Shown piece after piece: positions 1-9,401 of a DNA stretch of 15,952 nt. This DNA is from Promethearchaeota archaeon (lineage in GTDB: Archaea > Asgardarchaeota > Lokiarchaeia > Sigyniarchaeales > SOKP01), in the NCBI GenBank assembly GCA_019057355.1, contig DXJM01000368.1, positions 1-15,952 on the forward strand, written 5' to 3'. The translations under genes were made by a program, and so were the position numbers. The notes beneath the pieces were generated by a model. It made no database searches, was not told the origin of the DNA, and saw only the letters and a program-made list of their open reading frames with translations. Positions within the stretch are counted from its first letter, which is position 1, and each line of letters opens with the position of its first letter.

Positions 1-3000
1 ATAGTTTCCATAATAATTCATATTTTCTCCCTTTTCAATGAGATCTTTAATATCGATCATTTCTGAAATATACCGTTCAGAGTTTGAATAATTATCATAG
101 AGTATTTTGTTATCTTTTTTGATCAGGATTCTTATATTCGGTATGTCTTCGAGTCCATATTCAATACTTCCTGAATTACCATATTCTCCGAAAGCAATTG
201 TAAATGAAAGTTGAGCATAGATTGCTTCTTCAATGGTCTCTGTAAATGGTAAATAAATTGGTTTTTTTAGTTCGACTCTTTCAGATCCAATATATACACC
301 ATCACTATAATACTTGGAATTCGTCTCATAAATCCACATTTCACTAGTATCTGAAAGTCCATCATGATCACTATCTTGAGATAAAGGATTGGTTTTAAAA
401 TGCCATCCATTTACTTCTTGACCATCAGAAAGACTATCACCATCAGTATCACTGTTGTTCAATTCTGTTCCAATTATAAATTCTTCATAATCGCTTAAAC
501 CATCTTCATCATAGTCATAAGAGGTCGGATAAGGATCAATTGCGTCTTCTAATCCATCAGAGTCTGTATCAGGTGTTCTTGGATCCAATCCTAATAGGAA
601 TTCCTCATAATCACTGAGTCCGTCACCATCAGTATCTACTAACAAGGGATGGGAGGATACAAAAATTTGAATTCCATTGACGGTTATGTCCCAGCCATAT
701 ACTTCAAAACCATCTAAAAGACCATCTCCATCACTATCTGGATTCCAAGGATCGGTTCCAAAGGTCAATTCACCGAATCCGGTAATACTATCAGTGCCGT
801 CAAACAATCCGTCGTTATCACAATCAGGATTGTCTGGTAATGTATGGGTTATGTATTCTTCGATGACATCGCTATATCCATCCAAATCAGAATCCTCAGC
901 ATCAAAAATTGTGTGCCCTGATTCTTCTAATTGGGCTTCTATTTCATCCGTGAATCCGTTTCCATTACTATCAATGAAGGAATAAATCCAAAAACTTACG
1001 GTCATTGAAAAATTAAATTGATCAATTACCGTGACCTCACCAGCATACACCACGCTATTTTTGCATTCGATTAAAATGGAGCCCATATTTTTAATTGAAC
1101 CTATCTGAGTATGGTTGTATTGGTCTAATGCATTCTGTATGGTCCACTCGAAGGTATAATGCCCTTCCTCTAAGAATGAATCATAAACATATGCTTTCAC
1201 TTCTAATGAAGTCCCGTTAGTCCCATGATACATGTAAGGACCTATACTAAGTACTGGAGGCATGTTATCAACTTCAATAGTAAGGTTAGTTTCAGCACTA
1301 TATCCTGAAGGGTCAATGACTCTCAATGAATAAGTATAGTTGCCTGTATTTAATATCACAATTGGTTTTTTATCTGTTGAAAAGAGATAATCACCACTAC
1401 CAATTTTATCGCTTGGCACACTATACCATTCATATCTTAAATTCATTTCATCAAAGAATGAATCATATACTTTCATGTCGAGTATTATTGCCTGGCCTTG
1501 AATTCCATAAAAGGTATAAGGACCGAGTATTTCAGGAGGTTGTTCTTTGATCTCGACTTGTACTGTATCCGTATAGGAATTGCCAAAACAATCTGTTATC
1601 GTTAGTTTGATCTCATATACCCCTGCAGTGCTCCAATAATGAGTTGGATTTTGTACGTAAGCATGTAATCCATCACCGAATGACCATTCGAATCTCGTTT
1701 CTTCCGCATATTTACCATAGAAGAACAATTCTGAAGTCAATTGAATTTCTACATTTTCAAAAATAGTTGTCTTTAACGCACCAATTTTAGCAAAAGGAGG
1801 TTTATTGATAATATTAATGACTTCTCCTTTTCGAATGATATTTTGACCATCATCAGCAGTCACTAAGATAAGATAGTCTCCATTCATGTAAAAGCTGGTA
1901 TTGTCCCAGTAGATAAAATCATACTCGTTAGAAATGAATCCAAGAGATGTAAAATCTTGTTGATTTGATTCACCACCATATTGTCCCCAGACCTCCGACC
2001 ATTTGTAGATGATCCCCATATCTTCAATCATGAGATCAAACTCGCCTGGAACGTTCCCTTCAAATTTCATCTTAATAGTGTTTTTGGAACTGATATAATT
2101 CACGTTTTCAACGAGATAATCTCCAGAGTGGAAGAATGCATCATAAACCATGAACGTGTCAATGTTCGTCCAAGAATCTTGTGAGAAATCATAAATGAAC
2201 ACATTAAATTCTTGGCTTATAGTTGATTTAATAGAATAATAGATCAATCCAAGGTTAAACTTTCTAAATGAATTCATTTCAGGCATGGTCAAGATAAACT
2301 CGAGATCGTGCTCAATAGAACTTATTATAGAAATGTCATCTTGATTTTTTTCTAGGCCTGCTTCAGAATATCGAATGTTATTACTGATTAACTGATGTGG
2401 AAGGTAAGTGTAATCTATCTTTAACATGTCCAAATCCAAGGTAAATGAACTCTCATCATTCCTTGCTTCAAACTTGATATAGATTTCATTATTGGTGAAA
2501 AATTCCACTTGATCGGTATTGAAGGTAAAATTTAATTCATTAAATCCTATTTGAACTAGTGAATCAATCAATATCCACTGTTGGGATGAGTAGTTATAAA
2601 GACTGATAGTGACAAGTTGTTCGGTGTTTGTCCTAAAACTATAAAACAAGGTAATGGATGCAATTGTATCATCCATGCTTGCTTGACCAAGGACAAATTT
2701 AGTAATGAATAATAAGCTATTAGTATCTGTATAAACAGATTCGTAGGTATCATGATCATTATCTAGTTCGCTTAGATCTCCTGTTGCAATTAAAGTTCCT
2801 TCGTTTAAGGATATATCACCTTCGTTCATATTCGCAATATCGAAACCTGAAAATGGTACTGTCTCAGATCGAAAATTAATAATTTGTGATGAGAGATATT
2901 CCAATTTAAGTGTATCTAAGAACAATTGGAACTCATTGCTCGAATTCACGGCTTCAAATCTAATATGAAATTTATTGTCTAAATCTAAATATTGAAGACT

Positions 3001-6000
3001 TGGTATCGTGAAATTCAGATGATGATAATCCTGACCAATATAGTTTGAATCGATCAATTCCCATTTGTTAGTTTGGAAATTGAATATACTCACATTAACT
3101 AATTGATAGGCACTCGATTTATAGTCCGAAGTAATCTCCAGGTATTTTAATACTTGTTCGCCTGTGATAGATTGTAATTCTAAAGTTGTTGTGAAATTTA
3201 AGATGTTATCTGTTTTTCTCTTATCGATCATTGAAAAGTTATCAAAAAAGGCCCATTCTCTATATGGATCGCAACACCATGGTTCATTACAATATTTTTG
3301 GCAATATTTCCAACATTGTGCATACATCCATTCTTTATAATAATTCCAGTAGAGATTATTTTTCCATTCCAGGAAAAATTTACTGCATTCAGGATCAGAA
3401 ACCTTGTGGAATATTCCTGCATCAGTTGCATTTATGTTAATATGATCAATCACGGTGAGAATAGCCCAGTGTGTTCCGTCGGATCCATGTTCGAAATAAA
3501 ATTCATCGCCAATTTTTCTAATTCTCAATTTAGTACTATTTGAAGAAAATTCAATGATATCTAACGCTTTACCTTCAATGATACTAGTAAGTTTTATGTT
3601 TCCATCATTAGTGGAACCAAACAACCATGAATTTTTTTCATCTTCATAGATCATGAGTCCATAATGATGCTCTCCTATTCTACTAGAGACATGCTTGCTA
3701 ATATCCACTGAAATTTCCCACCATCCGGTTGAAAATAAGGATAGTGGAACTTTACAGTAAGGTGCCCAAGCAACAAACCAGCAGGATACATTTTGCCATA
3801 AACTAAAGGCAGATGCTTTTAGCATGAGAACATCATCTTGTATTATGAATCCTAAATTAGGTTCATCCGTCCAATTTCCTGCTCTTATAGTACCGTTAAA
3901 ATCATCAAAAAAGGCAAGATTTTCAATAACTTTATATTGAGAATTAAAGGTAAGGTATTCATCATTGTTAAATTCTAATTCTCCTGTTTCTTCTAGCGTA
4001 CCGTTAACCATGTCAAATTCTTCAGGTATGGAAGGCGTGTCATCTTCCACAATGTCTTGGAACTCAACCTCAATTTTAGAATCAAGTTGTTCAAATTCAC
4101 TTACCTTAACCATGATATTAACATCTGTATTGATTGTTTCATTATCTGGAACCAGTATTTCAATTGAGGGTGAAAAATTGCTGAATTCAAATAATGACTC
4201 AAAATATACAGAATGTTGATTTGAACCTCCATCATCATCAAGCACGCTTCCGTCAATAGTGTTTAACGTATCCAAATAATCAATAATCTCTAGGTCTTCT
4301 AGTCCTAAATTTTCAACCAATAAAAATTCGAGATCGATAATGGGATGAATCTCAAAACTCACGTTTAATTGCGTTGGAAAATTATTGTTAGTATATGTAT
4401 TGCTGAATGCTAACTGAGTTGCATGAATATGGGCATATTTTCTACCCTCTTCCTCATAGACATTTACTGTATACAATACATCACCTAAGACGTGATTCAT
4501 AATCAAATTCTCACTCATGGTGACATCGTTTGAACAATTTATTTCCAGAAGCATTTCAACTTGATAATTGATAGTGAGTTCTATATCATCAATACTTGGA
4601 TCGAATATGTTGGCATCAAATGATATTGGATGCTTAAACGTGTTGTCTTGTGAATTTATCCAATATGGATTAAGGTTAACAGACCACTCACCCTGATCTC
4701 CTCCATATATTTTTCCAGAAGTGATCGTGATGTCTTTACCATCAAGATATTCTAAATATATGTTGTATCTGAACCAAGAATATTGAGGTAGCATGCTCAA
4801 TGAGTGAACTCTTACCTGCCAATTTTGTGAAAGCGACATCATGGCTAAGTGTTCATCACTAATAATTCCTACATCATCAGAATTGTCAAAGCAAATATCT
4901 GTTTTCAATGCAAATAACTCATCAGCAAATAATTCAAAAGTAAAATTAGCAGCTATCTCGGGGCTGCTTCTTATTACTTCATACGATATATTTGCTACCA
5001 TGTACGCATCGTAGATACTAAGGAGGGGATCCACATTTCGTACCAAAATCCTCTGGAAATCATGGTTATAATCACCTTCGGTATCTTCAACTAAAACACC
5101 CACGTAGCCATAATAATCATCTTCATAAATATGAGTTATGCGCCATCCACCTTCAATGCTTTCCTCAAAATCAAAGACATCTTTATTTATTGGATCAAAT
5201 GCCCAATAATAATTTAGACTCGAGAAATCTGTAATCTCATCGTAACTGTCAACATTAAAGAAAACAGTATCACCTTCATTTATTGCGATCGTCTCAATTT
5301 TTTCCTTGAAATAAACTTCTGGAAAGGTATTATAAACCTTTATTACTTGGGAAATGGATGAGGTTGCCCCATTATCATCTTTACAAACCAAGGTTACAAT
5401 ATAATTGCCTGATATCAAATAATCATGGGTAATATATTTTCCATACCCAGAGGTACCATCTCCAAAATCCCAATAATATTTCAAAGAATCGTAATCACTT
5501 ATTGTATCGATAGAATCTGCTGCGGAAAATTGAATGTTTGTCTTTTCAGGGTATAACACTAACGAAATCAAGTTTTCTCCTAAAGTATAGTAGTCATCCC
5601 AACTGTATCCTATTGCATCAATTAGGATGATCCCTACATTTTCTTGTTTAGTATTAAACTTGATACGATTTATCTTATCAAAAGAAATTTCATCGATTGA
5701 AAATGAATTCTCACTGTTTAATGTTATTGTAAAGGTATTATTGGAATGATTAAATTGAACTCTAACATGATACCATTGATCCTTTTGTGCACTAAGTCCT
5801 GTCATTGGGATATAATTATCACCGTCTAAAGAATATTTCCACTCATCTTCAATTGTTGATAATGTAAATATTCGTGACATACCGTCATAAAAGGATAAGG
5901 ACCATACCTCATCATTTACATTATCAGTTTGAATCCAGAATTCCATGATACCGCTAGATTGAGAGATGAAATAATTATCCATCCATAATTGATTCTGCGT

Positions 6001-8907
6001 GCTCCTATCAGCTATTTCTATAACCTTGCCAAAATCACCTCCAACATGTATATATGAGATGCCTGATCGGATTCCTTCAAAAAACTTAATCGAATTGATA
6101 ATAAGATAGTTCTCTGGTTCAAATAATACCGTAAACGCCATATAATCTATGTAAGTATCATCTTGAACTGTTAAAGAAACAATTCTTGAATAATAGTCAG
6201 TATTTCCTTCATGAGATAGGATATAAGACTGTTTTATTCCCACCGTGTCTATTAAATTAAATTGAACTTCCTTTTGAGACGTGGTCTGGAACTCAATCTC
6301 AATTTTATCCCCTTTTCGCAAGTAAATATTTTGAGCATTTGCTGATTTAAGTGTTAATCGTTCATTTTCGTTCGTCTGACAATATAACATGCCATCTCCT
6401 TGGTATTTTTTAGAAATAAAATGCTTGATTACCGGTGTTTTAGAAATGTCAGTGTATTCTGATGAATAAAAAAGATTACTAATTGTTGAATAACCAATGT
6501 CATTCAGTTTTAAACAATAATAATCATGTGGAATTGGCCCTAAATCGAAATGATTCCAACCGATTGCTTGTAATTGAGTAGATGTAATAAGATTTGTTGG
6601 AGGTCGATTGTTCCACGTAATAGAATTCTCAGAAAAATCATTAGTTGAACATACCTGAACTTCGTCATTTTGATTCCCTTGGTACATGTACATGTCTAAT
6701 TGTGAATTAGCTGTAACGTTTGATGTTAGAAATGGGAGTTCTTTTTTCAAATAAATATCTGTCTTTGGAGCTAGATATTTAAATTGGAGCGTAATTGTTA
6801 TCCAACTATCTTGTGTAGCTCCCATATAATAATCTTGAGAGCCGACACATGCTTCAATGATATGAGTTCCTGGACTGAAATACCCAGTTGTATGATTTGG
6901 GTTCTCAGGAATAAAACTAATATAATAGGAACCGGGTGTGGGATAATCATAAGGAAGTTGCACATTTGACATGTCAAAGTTCCATTCTTTTGTAGCACCG
7001 GATGCTATCGTTCCATACCCCCTTACTTGGTGTGGTCCCATGTCGACATATCGATATGTTCCAATTAAACCTCCCCTGCCATCTAAGGTAAATACAAGTG
7101 CTCGTAAATACCCATCATCAGGATCGCAATACCCTTGAATATACATGTTACAATAAATAATTGGCACGTTTGGAATTGTGATTTCTGTAATGGCTCTATG
7201 GTCAGCGTTAGAATTTTTTCTATTAAAAACATCGATATTATAATTTACTTCCATTACCTCCAAATTGAGATGATCTAAATTCCCATAGTTTATATCTTTA
7301 GAATTAACATTTACAAATGAATCCTCTGTTAGACTATATTCAAGATTCATTATATCATCTTCAACGCCTTCTAAGACCCAGTAATGCCCTTCCGTTGTAA
7401 AATCTTCATGATAGAATGGTTCAGCTTCAAACTCAGATGGATAATCATCATTATAAACTTCCCATCCGTTAGGTTCTAATCCTATTGTTCCTTCTCTCCA
7501 GTCATATGTACCAAAATATTCAGGAGTATAGACATTGAGATTATCTCCAACATGGTAGTCATTATCCCAACTTAAACCTACGGAATCAATATATATATTC
7601 CCTGTAGAACCTTCGAAAGTTCCTATAGAAATGGATGATATGGGGTTATTATTTCCTTGAAAGTAGCCATAAGTAAAACGGCCACCGTCAATACTGACCC
7701 TGAATTGGTTATTCACTAATCCATAACAACTATGATTTTCGGTTATTTTTGAATTGTCGATACAAAAATCTAATCTCACATGATACCATCTATTTTCAGC
7801 GGGATTTGCTATATTAAAAAGTTTTTCAGAAGGATTACCGTAACCATCAAGTCTATATCTCCATGAACCATCTTGTACAAATAATGAGAGGACTTCCCCC
7901 CCATTATTATTGATTCCTACATAGCCAAATGCTGTATCTACATTTTCAGTGAGATATTGAAATTCAATGCTCCCAAAGGATTGGGTTCCAACGGGCGTAC
8001 TAATATAATAATTAGGATCTAATGCTGATTCATTACCCAATACTTTAAGCACCTTTCCATGAGAATTTTTTTCTTGAATAACAACAAAATCATATCTTGC
8101 TTCATCGTCGTTTGAAGGAATCCATCCAAATGGAATGCTTCCTATTATATCTTCTGTAAATGAATAAGTAGCAGGTATTCCTGCACCAAGTATAAATCTT
8201 GGCTCTGGAATCTTATTTTTTATCAGTATATATCGAGTTTTTTGAGTCATGGCGCCTTGATCGTCCCTTGCAGTGACTGATACGGGATATGCTCCAGCTG
8301 TCGTCCAGTTATGAAATGTAAAGCTATCGTTTGAAATAACTTGATCGCCATCTCCAAAATCATAAATATAGGTAATTTTTCCATATTCTAAATCAATTGA
8401 AGAATCATCTACATCAACAGAGATTTGAATATTTTCATCTTCAAATGGACCATCTATCGATTCAAAAGTAAATGAGATGTCATTTGATTCAAATTTAGGA
8501 GCATTATTCATGATCTCGATCAAGAGGTCATTTCCATATTGATCGGTTACTGATTTCCAAATAAATAGGTTCGGTGCCATTATTATCATTGTTGCATTAT
8601 ACTTCCCTTCAATGGTATAGCGATAAGTATAAGAACCTATAGGTCCTGGATCGGTTAGTAATGTAAAATTCCCATCTCCAAAAAGAATTCGAATTGATAG
8701 TTCATTATGATAATCAAAGATCTCCCATTTGAATTCTATAGGTTCTCCTACATCACCGGTGTTTTCTAACGTGTAAAATCGTGTAATATTAGGATGTAAA
8801 GTCATATCTACGGCATTTGCTAATTCAGCCATAAAAATAACTACTAGTAAAGTTAAGCCTATTAAATGTAACTTTTTAATTTTTAATTTTTTTTCATTTT
8901 TTTTCAA
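1..8907 (-). CDS. Giant secreted/surface multidomain protein (PKD, LamG-like, DNRLRE-like, TSP3 calcium-binding repeats); 3' end outside window
   Basis: The frame stays open from a stop at 8932-8934 to the window edge: at least 2969 residues, C-terminus missing. I chose TTG at 8907 because it gives a good Sec signal peptide: Lys-rich residues 2-14, hydrophobic core LIGLTLLVVIFMA (15-27), cleavage after ANA (30-32). The first in-frame ATG (8832) lies inside that core. Approximate domains: PKD-like 35-125 and 132-232 (FGDG near 76 and 184); LamG-like 235-455; unassigned 455-705; DNRLRE/CBM96-like 710-830 (ENSITWNNRPP); LamG-like 950-1113; PKD 1113-1195 (WDFGDGTSGYG) and PKD-like to 1293; unassigned to 1660; third jelly roll 1660-1890; three tandem beta modules 1899-2305; PKD 2372-2455; two paired Ig-like repeats 2456-2645; TSP3-like array 2642-2862. 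Such proteins usually serve as adhesins or cell-surface polymer/glycan-binding proteins. No catalytic domain is recognisable. It is more AT-rich than the other genes. The domain mix is solid; the role is inferred. Confidence 0.9.
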   Translation of the reverse strand, partial: MKKNEKKLKIKKLHLIGLTLLVVIFMAELANAVDMTLHPNITRFYTLENTGDVGEPIEFKWEIFDYHNELSIRILFGDGNFTLLTDPGPIGSYTYRYTIEGKYNATMIIMAPNLFIWKSVTDQYGNDLLIEIMNNAPKFESNDISFTFESIDGPFEDENIQISVDVDDSSIDLEYGKITYIYDFGDGDQVISNDSFTFHNWTTAGAYPVSVTARDDQGAMTQKTRYILIKNKIPEPRFILGAGIPATYSFTEDIIGSIPFGWIPSNDDEARYDFVVIQEKNSHGKVLKVLGNESALDPNYYISTPVGTQSFGSIEFQYLTENVDTAFGYVGINNNGGEVLSLFVQDGSWRYRLDGYGNPSEKLFNIANPAENRWYHVRLDFCIDNSKITENHSCYGLVNNQFRVSIDGGRFTYGYFQGNNNPISSISIGTFEGSTGNIYIDSVGLSWDNDYHVGDNLNVYTPEYFGTYDWREGTIGLEPNGWEVYNDDYPSEFEAEPFYHEDFTTEGHYWVLEGVEDDIMNLEYSLTEDSFVNVNSKDINYGNLDHLNLEVMEVNYNIDVFNRKNSNADHRAITEITIPNVPIIYCNMYIQGYCDPDDGYLRALVFTLDGRGGLIGTYRYVDMGPHQVRGYGTIASGATKEWNFDMSNVQLPYDYPTPGSYYISFIPENPNHTTGYFSPGTHIIEACVGSQDYYMGATQDSWITITLQFKYLAPKTDIYLKKELPFLTSNVTANSQLDMYMYQGNQNDEVQVCSTNDFSENSITWNNRPPTNLITSTQLQAIGWNHFDLGPIPHDYYCLKLNDIGYSTISNLFYSSEYTDISKTPVIKHFISKKYQGDGMLYCQTNENERLTLKSANAQNIYLRKGDKIEIEFQTTSQKEVQFNLIDTVGIKQSYILSHEGNTDYYSRIVSLTVQDDTYIDYMAFTVLFEPENYLIINSIKFFEGIRSGISYIHVGGDFGKVIEIADRSTQNQLWMDNYFISQSSGIMEFWIQTDNVNDEVWSLSFYDGMSRIFTLSTIEDEWKYSLDGDNYIPMTGLSAQKDQWYHVRVQFNHSNNTFTITLNSENSFSIDEISFDKINRIKFNTKQENVGIILIDAIGYSWDDYYTLGENLISLVLYPEKTNIQFSAADSIDTISDYDSLKYYWDFGDGTSGYGKYITHDYLISGNYIVTLVCKDDNGATSSISQVIKVYNTFPEVYFKEKIETIAINEGDTVFFNVDSYDEITDFSSLNYYWAFDPINKDVFDFEESIEGGWRITHIYEDDYYGYVGVLVEDTEGDYNHDFQRILVRNVDPLLSIYDAYMVANISYEVIRSSPEIAANFTFELFADELFALKTDICFDNSDDVGIISDEHLAMMSLSQNWQVRVHSLSMLPQYSWFRYNIYLEYLDGKDITITSGKIYGGDQGEWSVNLNPYWINSQDNTFKHPISFDANIFDPSIDDIELTINYQVEMLLEINCSNDVTMSENLIMNHVLGDVLYTVNVYEEEGRKYAHIHATQLAFSNTYTNNNFPTQLNVSFEIHPIIDLEFLLVENLGLEDLEIIDYLDTLNTIDGSVLDDDGGSNQHSVYFESLFEFSNFSPSIEILVPDNETINTDVNIMVKVSEFEQLDSKIEVEFQDIVEDDTPSIPEEFDMVNGTLEETGELEFNNDEYLTFNSQYKVIENLAFFDDFNGTIRAGNWTDEPNLGFIIQDDVLMLKASAFSLWQNVSCWFVAWAPYCKVPLSLFSTGWWEISVDISKHVSSRIGEHHYGLMIYEDEKNSWLFGSTNDGNIKLTSIIEGKALDIIEFSSNSTKLRIRKIGDEFYFEHGSDGTHWAILTVIDHININATDAGIFHKVSDPECSKFFLEWKNNLYWNYYKEWMYAQCWKYCQKYCNEPWCCDPYREWAFFDNFSMIDKRKTDNILNFTTTLELQSITGEQVLKYLEITSDYKSSAYQLVNVSIFNFQTNKWELIDSNYIGQDYHHLNFTIPSLQYLDLDNKFHIRFEAVNSSNEFQLFLDTLKLEYLSSQIINFRSETVPFSGFDIANMNEGDISLNEGTLIATGDLSELDNDHDTYESVYTDTNSLLFITKFVLGQASMDDTIASITLFYSFRTNTEQLVTISLYNYSSQQWILIDSLVQIGFNELNFTFNTDQVEFFTNNEIYIKFEARNDESSFTLDLDMLKIDYTYLPHQLISNNIRYSEAGLEKNQDDISIISSIEHDLEFILTMPEMNSFRKFNLGLIYYSIKSTISQEFNVFIYDFSQDSWTNIDTFMVYDAFFHSGDYLVENVNYISSKNTIKMKFEGNVPGEFDLMIEDMGIIYKWSEVWGQYGGESNQQDFTSLGFISNEYDFIYWDNTSFYMNGDYLILVTADDGQNIIRKGEVINIINKPPFAKIGALKTTIFENVEIQLTSELFFYGKYAEETRFEWSFGDGLHAYVQNPTHYWSTAGVYEIKLTITDCFGNSYTDTVQVEIKEQPPEILGPYTFYGIQGQAIILDMKVYDSFFDEMNLRYEWYSVPSDKIGSGDYLFSTDKKPIVILNTGNYTYSLRVIDPSGYSAETNLTIEVDNMPPVLSIGPYMYHGTNGTSLEVKAYVYDSFLEEGHYTFEWTIQNALDQYNHTQIGSIKNMGSILIECKNSVVYAGEVTVIDQFNFSMTVSFWIYSFIDSNGNGFTDEIEAQLEESGHTIFDAEDSDLDGYSDVIEEYITHTLPDNPDCDNDGLFDGTDSITGFGELTFGTDPWNPDSDGDGLLDGFEVYGWDITVNGIQIFVSSHPLLVDTDGDGLSDYEEFLLGLDPRTPDTDSDGLEDAIDPYPTSYDYDEDGLSDYEEFIIGTELNNSDTDGDSLSDGQEVNGWHFKTNPLSQDSDHDGLSDTSEMWIYETNSKYYSDGVYIGSERVELKKPIYLPFTETIEEAIYAQLSFTIAFGEYGNSGSIEYGLEDIPNIRILIKKDNKILYDNYSNSERYISEMIDIKDLIEKGENMNYYGNY
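322..984 (-). repeat. Thrombospondin type 3-like calcium-binding repeat array within the giant protein
   Basis: Residues about 2642-2862 hold nine Asp-rich loops of the DxDxDGxxD type: DSNGNGFTD, DSDLDGYSD, DCDNDGLFD, DSDGDGLLD, DTDGDGLSD, DTDSDGLED, DYDEDGLSD, DTDGDSLSD and DSDHDGLSD. The first and the eighth are slightly degenerate. Linkers such as YEEFLLGLDPRTP are typical of archaeal and bacterial TSP3 arrays. The segment around GFEVYGWDITVNG between two loops recalls the calcium-binding domain of protective-antigen-type proteins, but it is too short to call that family. Likely role: a stiff, calcium-dependent stalk close to the C-terminus. Confidence 0.88.
1993..3213 (-). repeat. Three tandem diverged copies of an unassigned beta-sandwich module in the giant protein
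   Basis: Residues about 1899-2010, 2065-2175 and 2198-2305 share one pattern: a strand such as VxIxxY, then W-x-x-I-D, an Asn-Phe-Thr strand in the first two copies, then a block like NxIxIxFEA and a closing LxLDxLKIxY strand. Copies 1 and 2 are clearly alike (FHIRFEAVNSS against IYIKFEARNDE). Copy 3 is weaker (IKMKFEGNVPG). I do not recognise the family. The fold is inferred from the alternating hydrophobic pattern. Confidence 0.65.
3271..3387 (-). other. Cys/Trp/Tyr-rich segment at the end of the third jelly-roll domain of the giant protein
   Basis: Residues 1841-1879 contain six Cys (1841, 1865, 1869, 1873, 1878, 1879) among many Trp and Tyr, for example AQCWKYCQKYC and EPWCC. Two more Cys (1709, 1718) flank WFVAWAPY earlier in the same domain. 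Elsewhere in the protein Cys is scattered. The spacing suggests disulphides in an exported protein, or less likely a metal site. The domain then closes with the usual FFDNFSM strand. Confidence 0.75.
8812..8907 (-). other. Sec signal peptide of the giant protein
   Basis: Residues 1-32 read from the TTG start have a Lys-rich n-region, a hydrophobic core of about 13 residues and an Ala-Asn-Ala cleavage site before Val-Asp. There is no Cys after the cleavage site, so it is not a lipoprotein. This is the main argument for the non-ATG start. Confidence 0.8.
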
Positions 8908-8978
8908 TTTTATTGCCTGTACGTGTATTTTTTATTTTTGGTAGATTTTAGAAAAACTAACTTGAGATATGAACTAAA

Positions 8979-8988
8979 TTATATAAAG
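8979..8988 (-). promoter_or_regulatory. TATA box of the giant surface-protein gene
   Basis: On the minus strand the sequence reads CTTTATATAA, a strong archaeal TATA box. A transcription start about 25 bases downstream would fall near 8954, giving a leader of about 45 bases before the TTG at 8907. No clear Shine-Dalgarno precedes the TTG. Confidence 0.6.
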
Positions 8989-9001
8989 GTTCATACTGAA
9001 C
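8989..9001. promoter_or_regulatory. Palindrome abutting the giant-gene TATA box (possible operator, copy 1)
   Basis: GTTCA-TAC-TGAAC is a perfect 5-bp inverted repeat that ends directly at the upstream edge of the TATA box, where TFB and the BRE sit. A near-copy occupies the same position at the promoter of the oppositely oriented neighbour (9387-9401). Function as a regulator site is inferred. Confidence 0.4.
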
Positions 9002-9386
9002 TTAATTTATAAAAATGGGAACCTGTTTTTTGATAATTTGTCTTTAAAATATAATAATCTCTACTCATTGAGATGATAAAAAAGAAAGAAATAAGAAGAA
9101 ATTTTAAATATCGTGCCAAATAAGTAGATCCTTTTTTAAGCATGAGCTTTTAAATACCCTTCCATGGCTTCCATCTTTTTCTTTACTTTTTTGAGCAATG
9201 ATTTATTAAGCTTTTTACTTGATTGAAAGAGGTGCCTTTATAGAAATCATTTACACTGTTAAAGATCATACAATGATATGTTAGCGGTTATGGAGGATAC
9301 AGTTATTTATCCCCCGTGTGATAGGAATAACAATACTAGGTTTAAGGACTATTTATAGTAAAAATAAAAAAAGAGGATATCTAAAG

Positions 9387-9401
9387 GTTCAAATAGTGAA
9401 T
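9387..9401. promoter_or_regulatory. Palindrome abutting the FAD dehydrogenase TATA box (possible operator, copy 2)
   Basis: GTTCA-AATAG-TGAAT is an imperfect inverted repeat. It sits in a stretch (9383-9411) nearly identical to 8985-9012: AAAGGTTCA, a variable spacer, TGAA, then TTAATT and ATAA. It directly precedes the TATA-like element, as copy 1 does for the divergent gene. Confidence 0.4.

Noticed and set aside
677..4219. Several plus-strand ORFs of 67-102 codons
   Set aside because: All are antisense to the continuous giant reading frame. Ser/Pro/Thr-rich products are expected from the reverse of Asp/Gly-rich repeats.
8830..8832. ATG as start of the giant gene
   Set aside because: It lies near the end of the signal-peptide hydrophobic core. 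Starting there would remove the export signal of a clearly extracellular protein.
9290..9358. 22-codon ORF in the divergent intergenic region
   Set aside because: No ribosome binding site, promoter or recognisable motif; length expected by chance.
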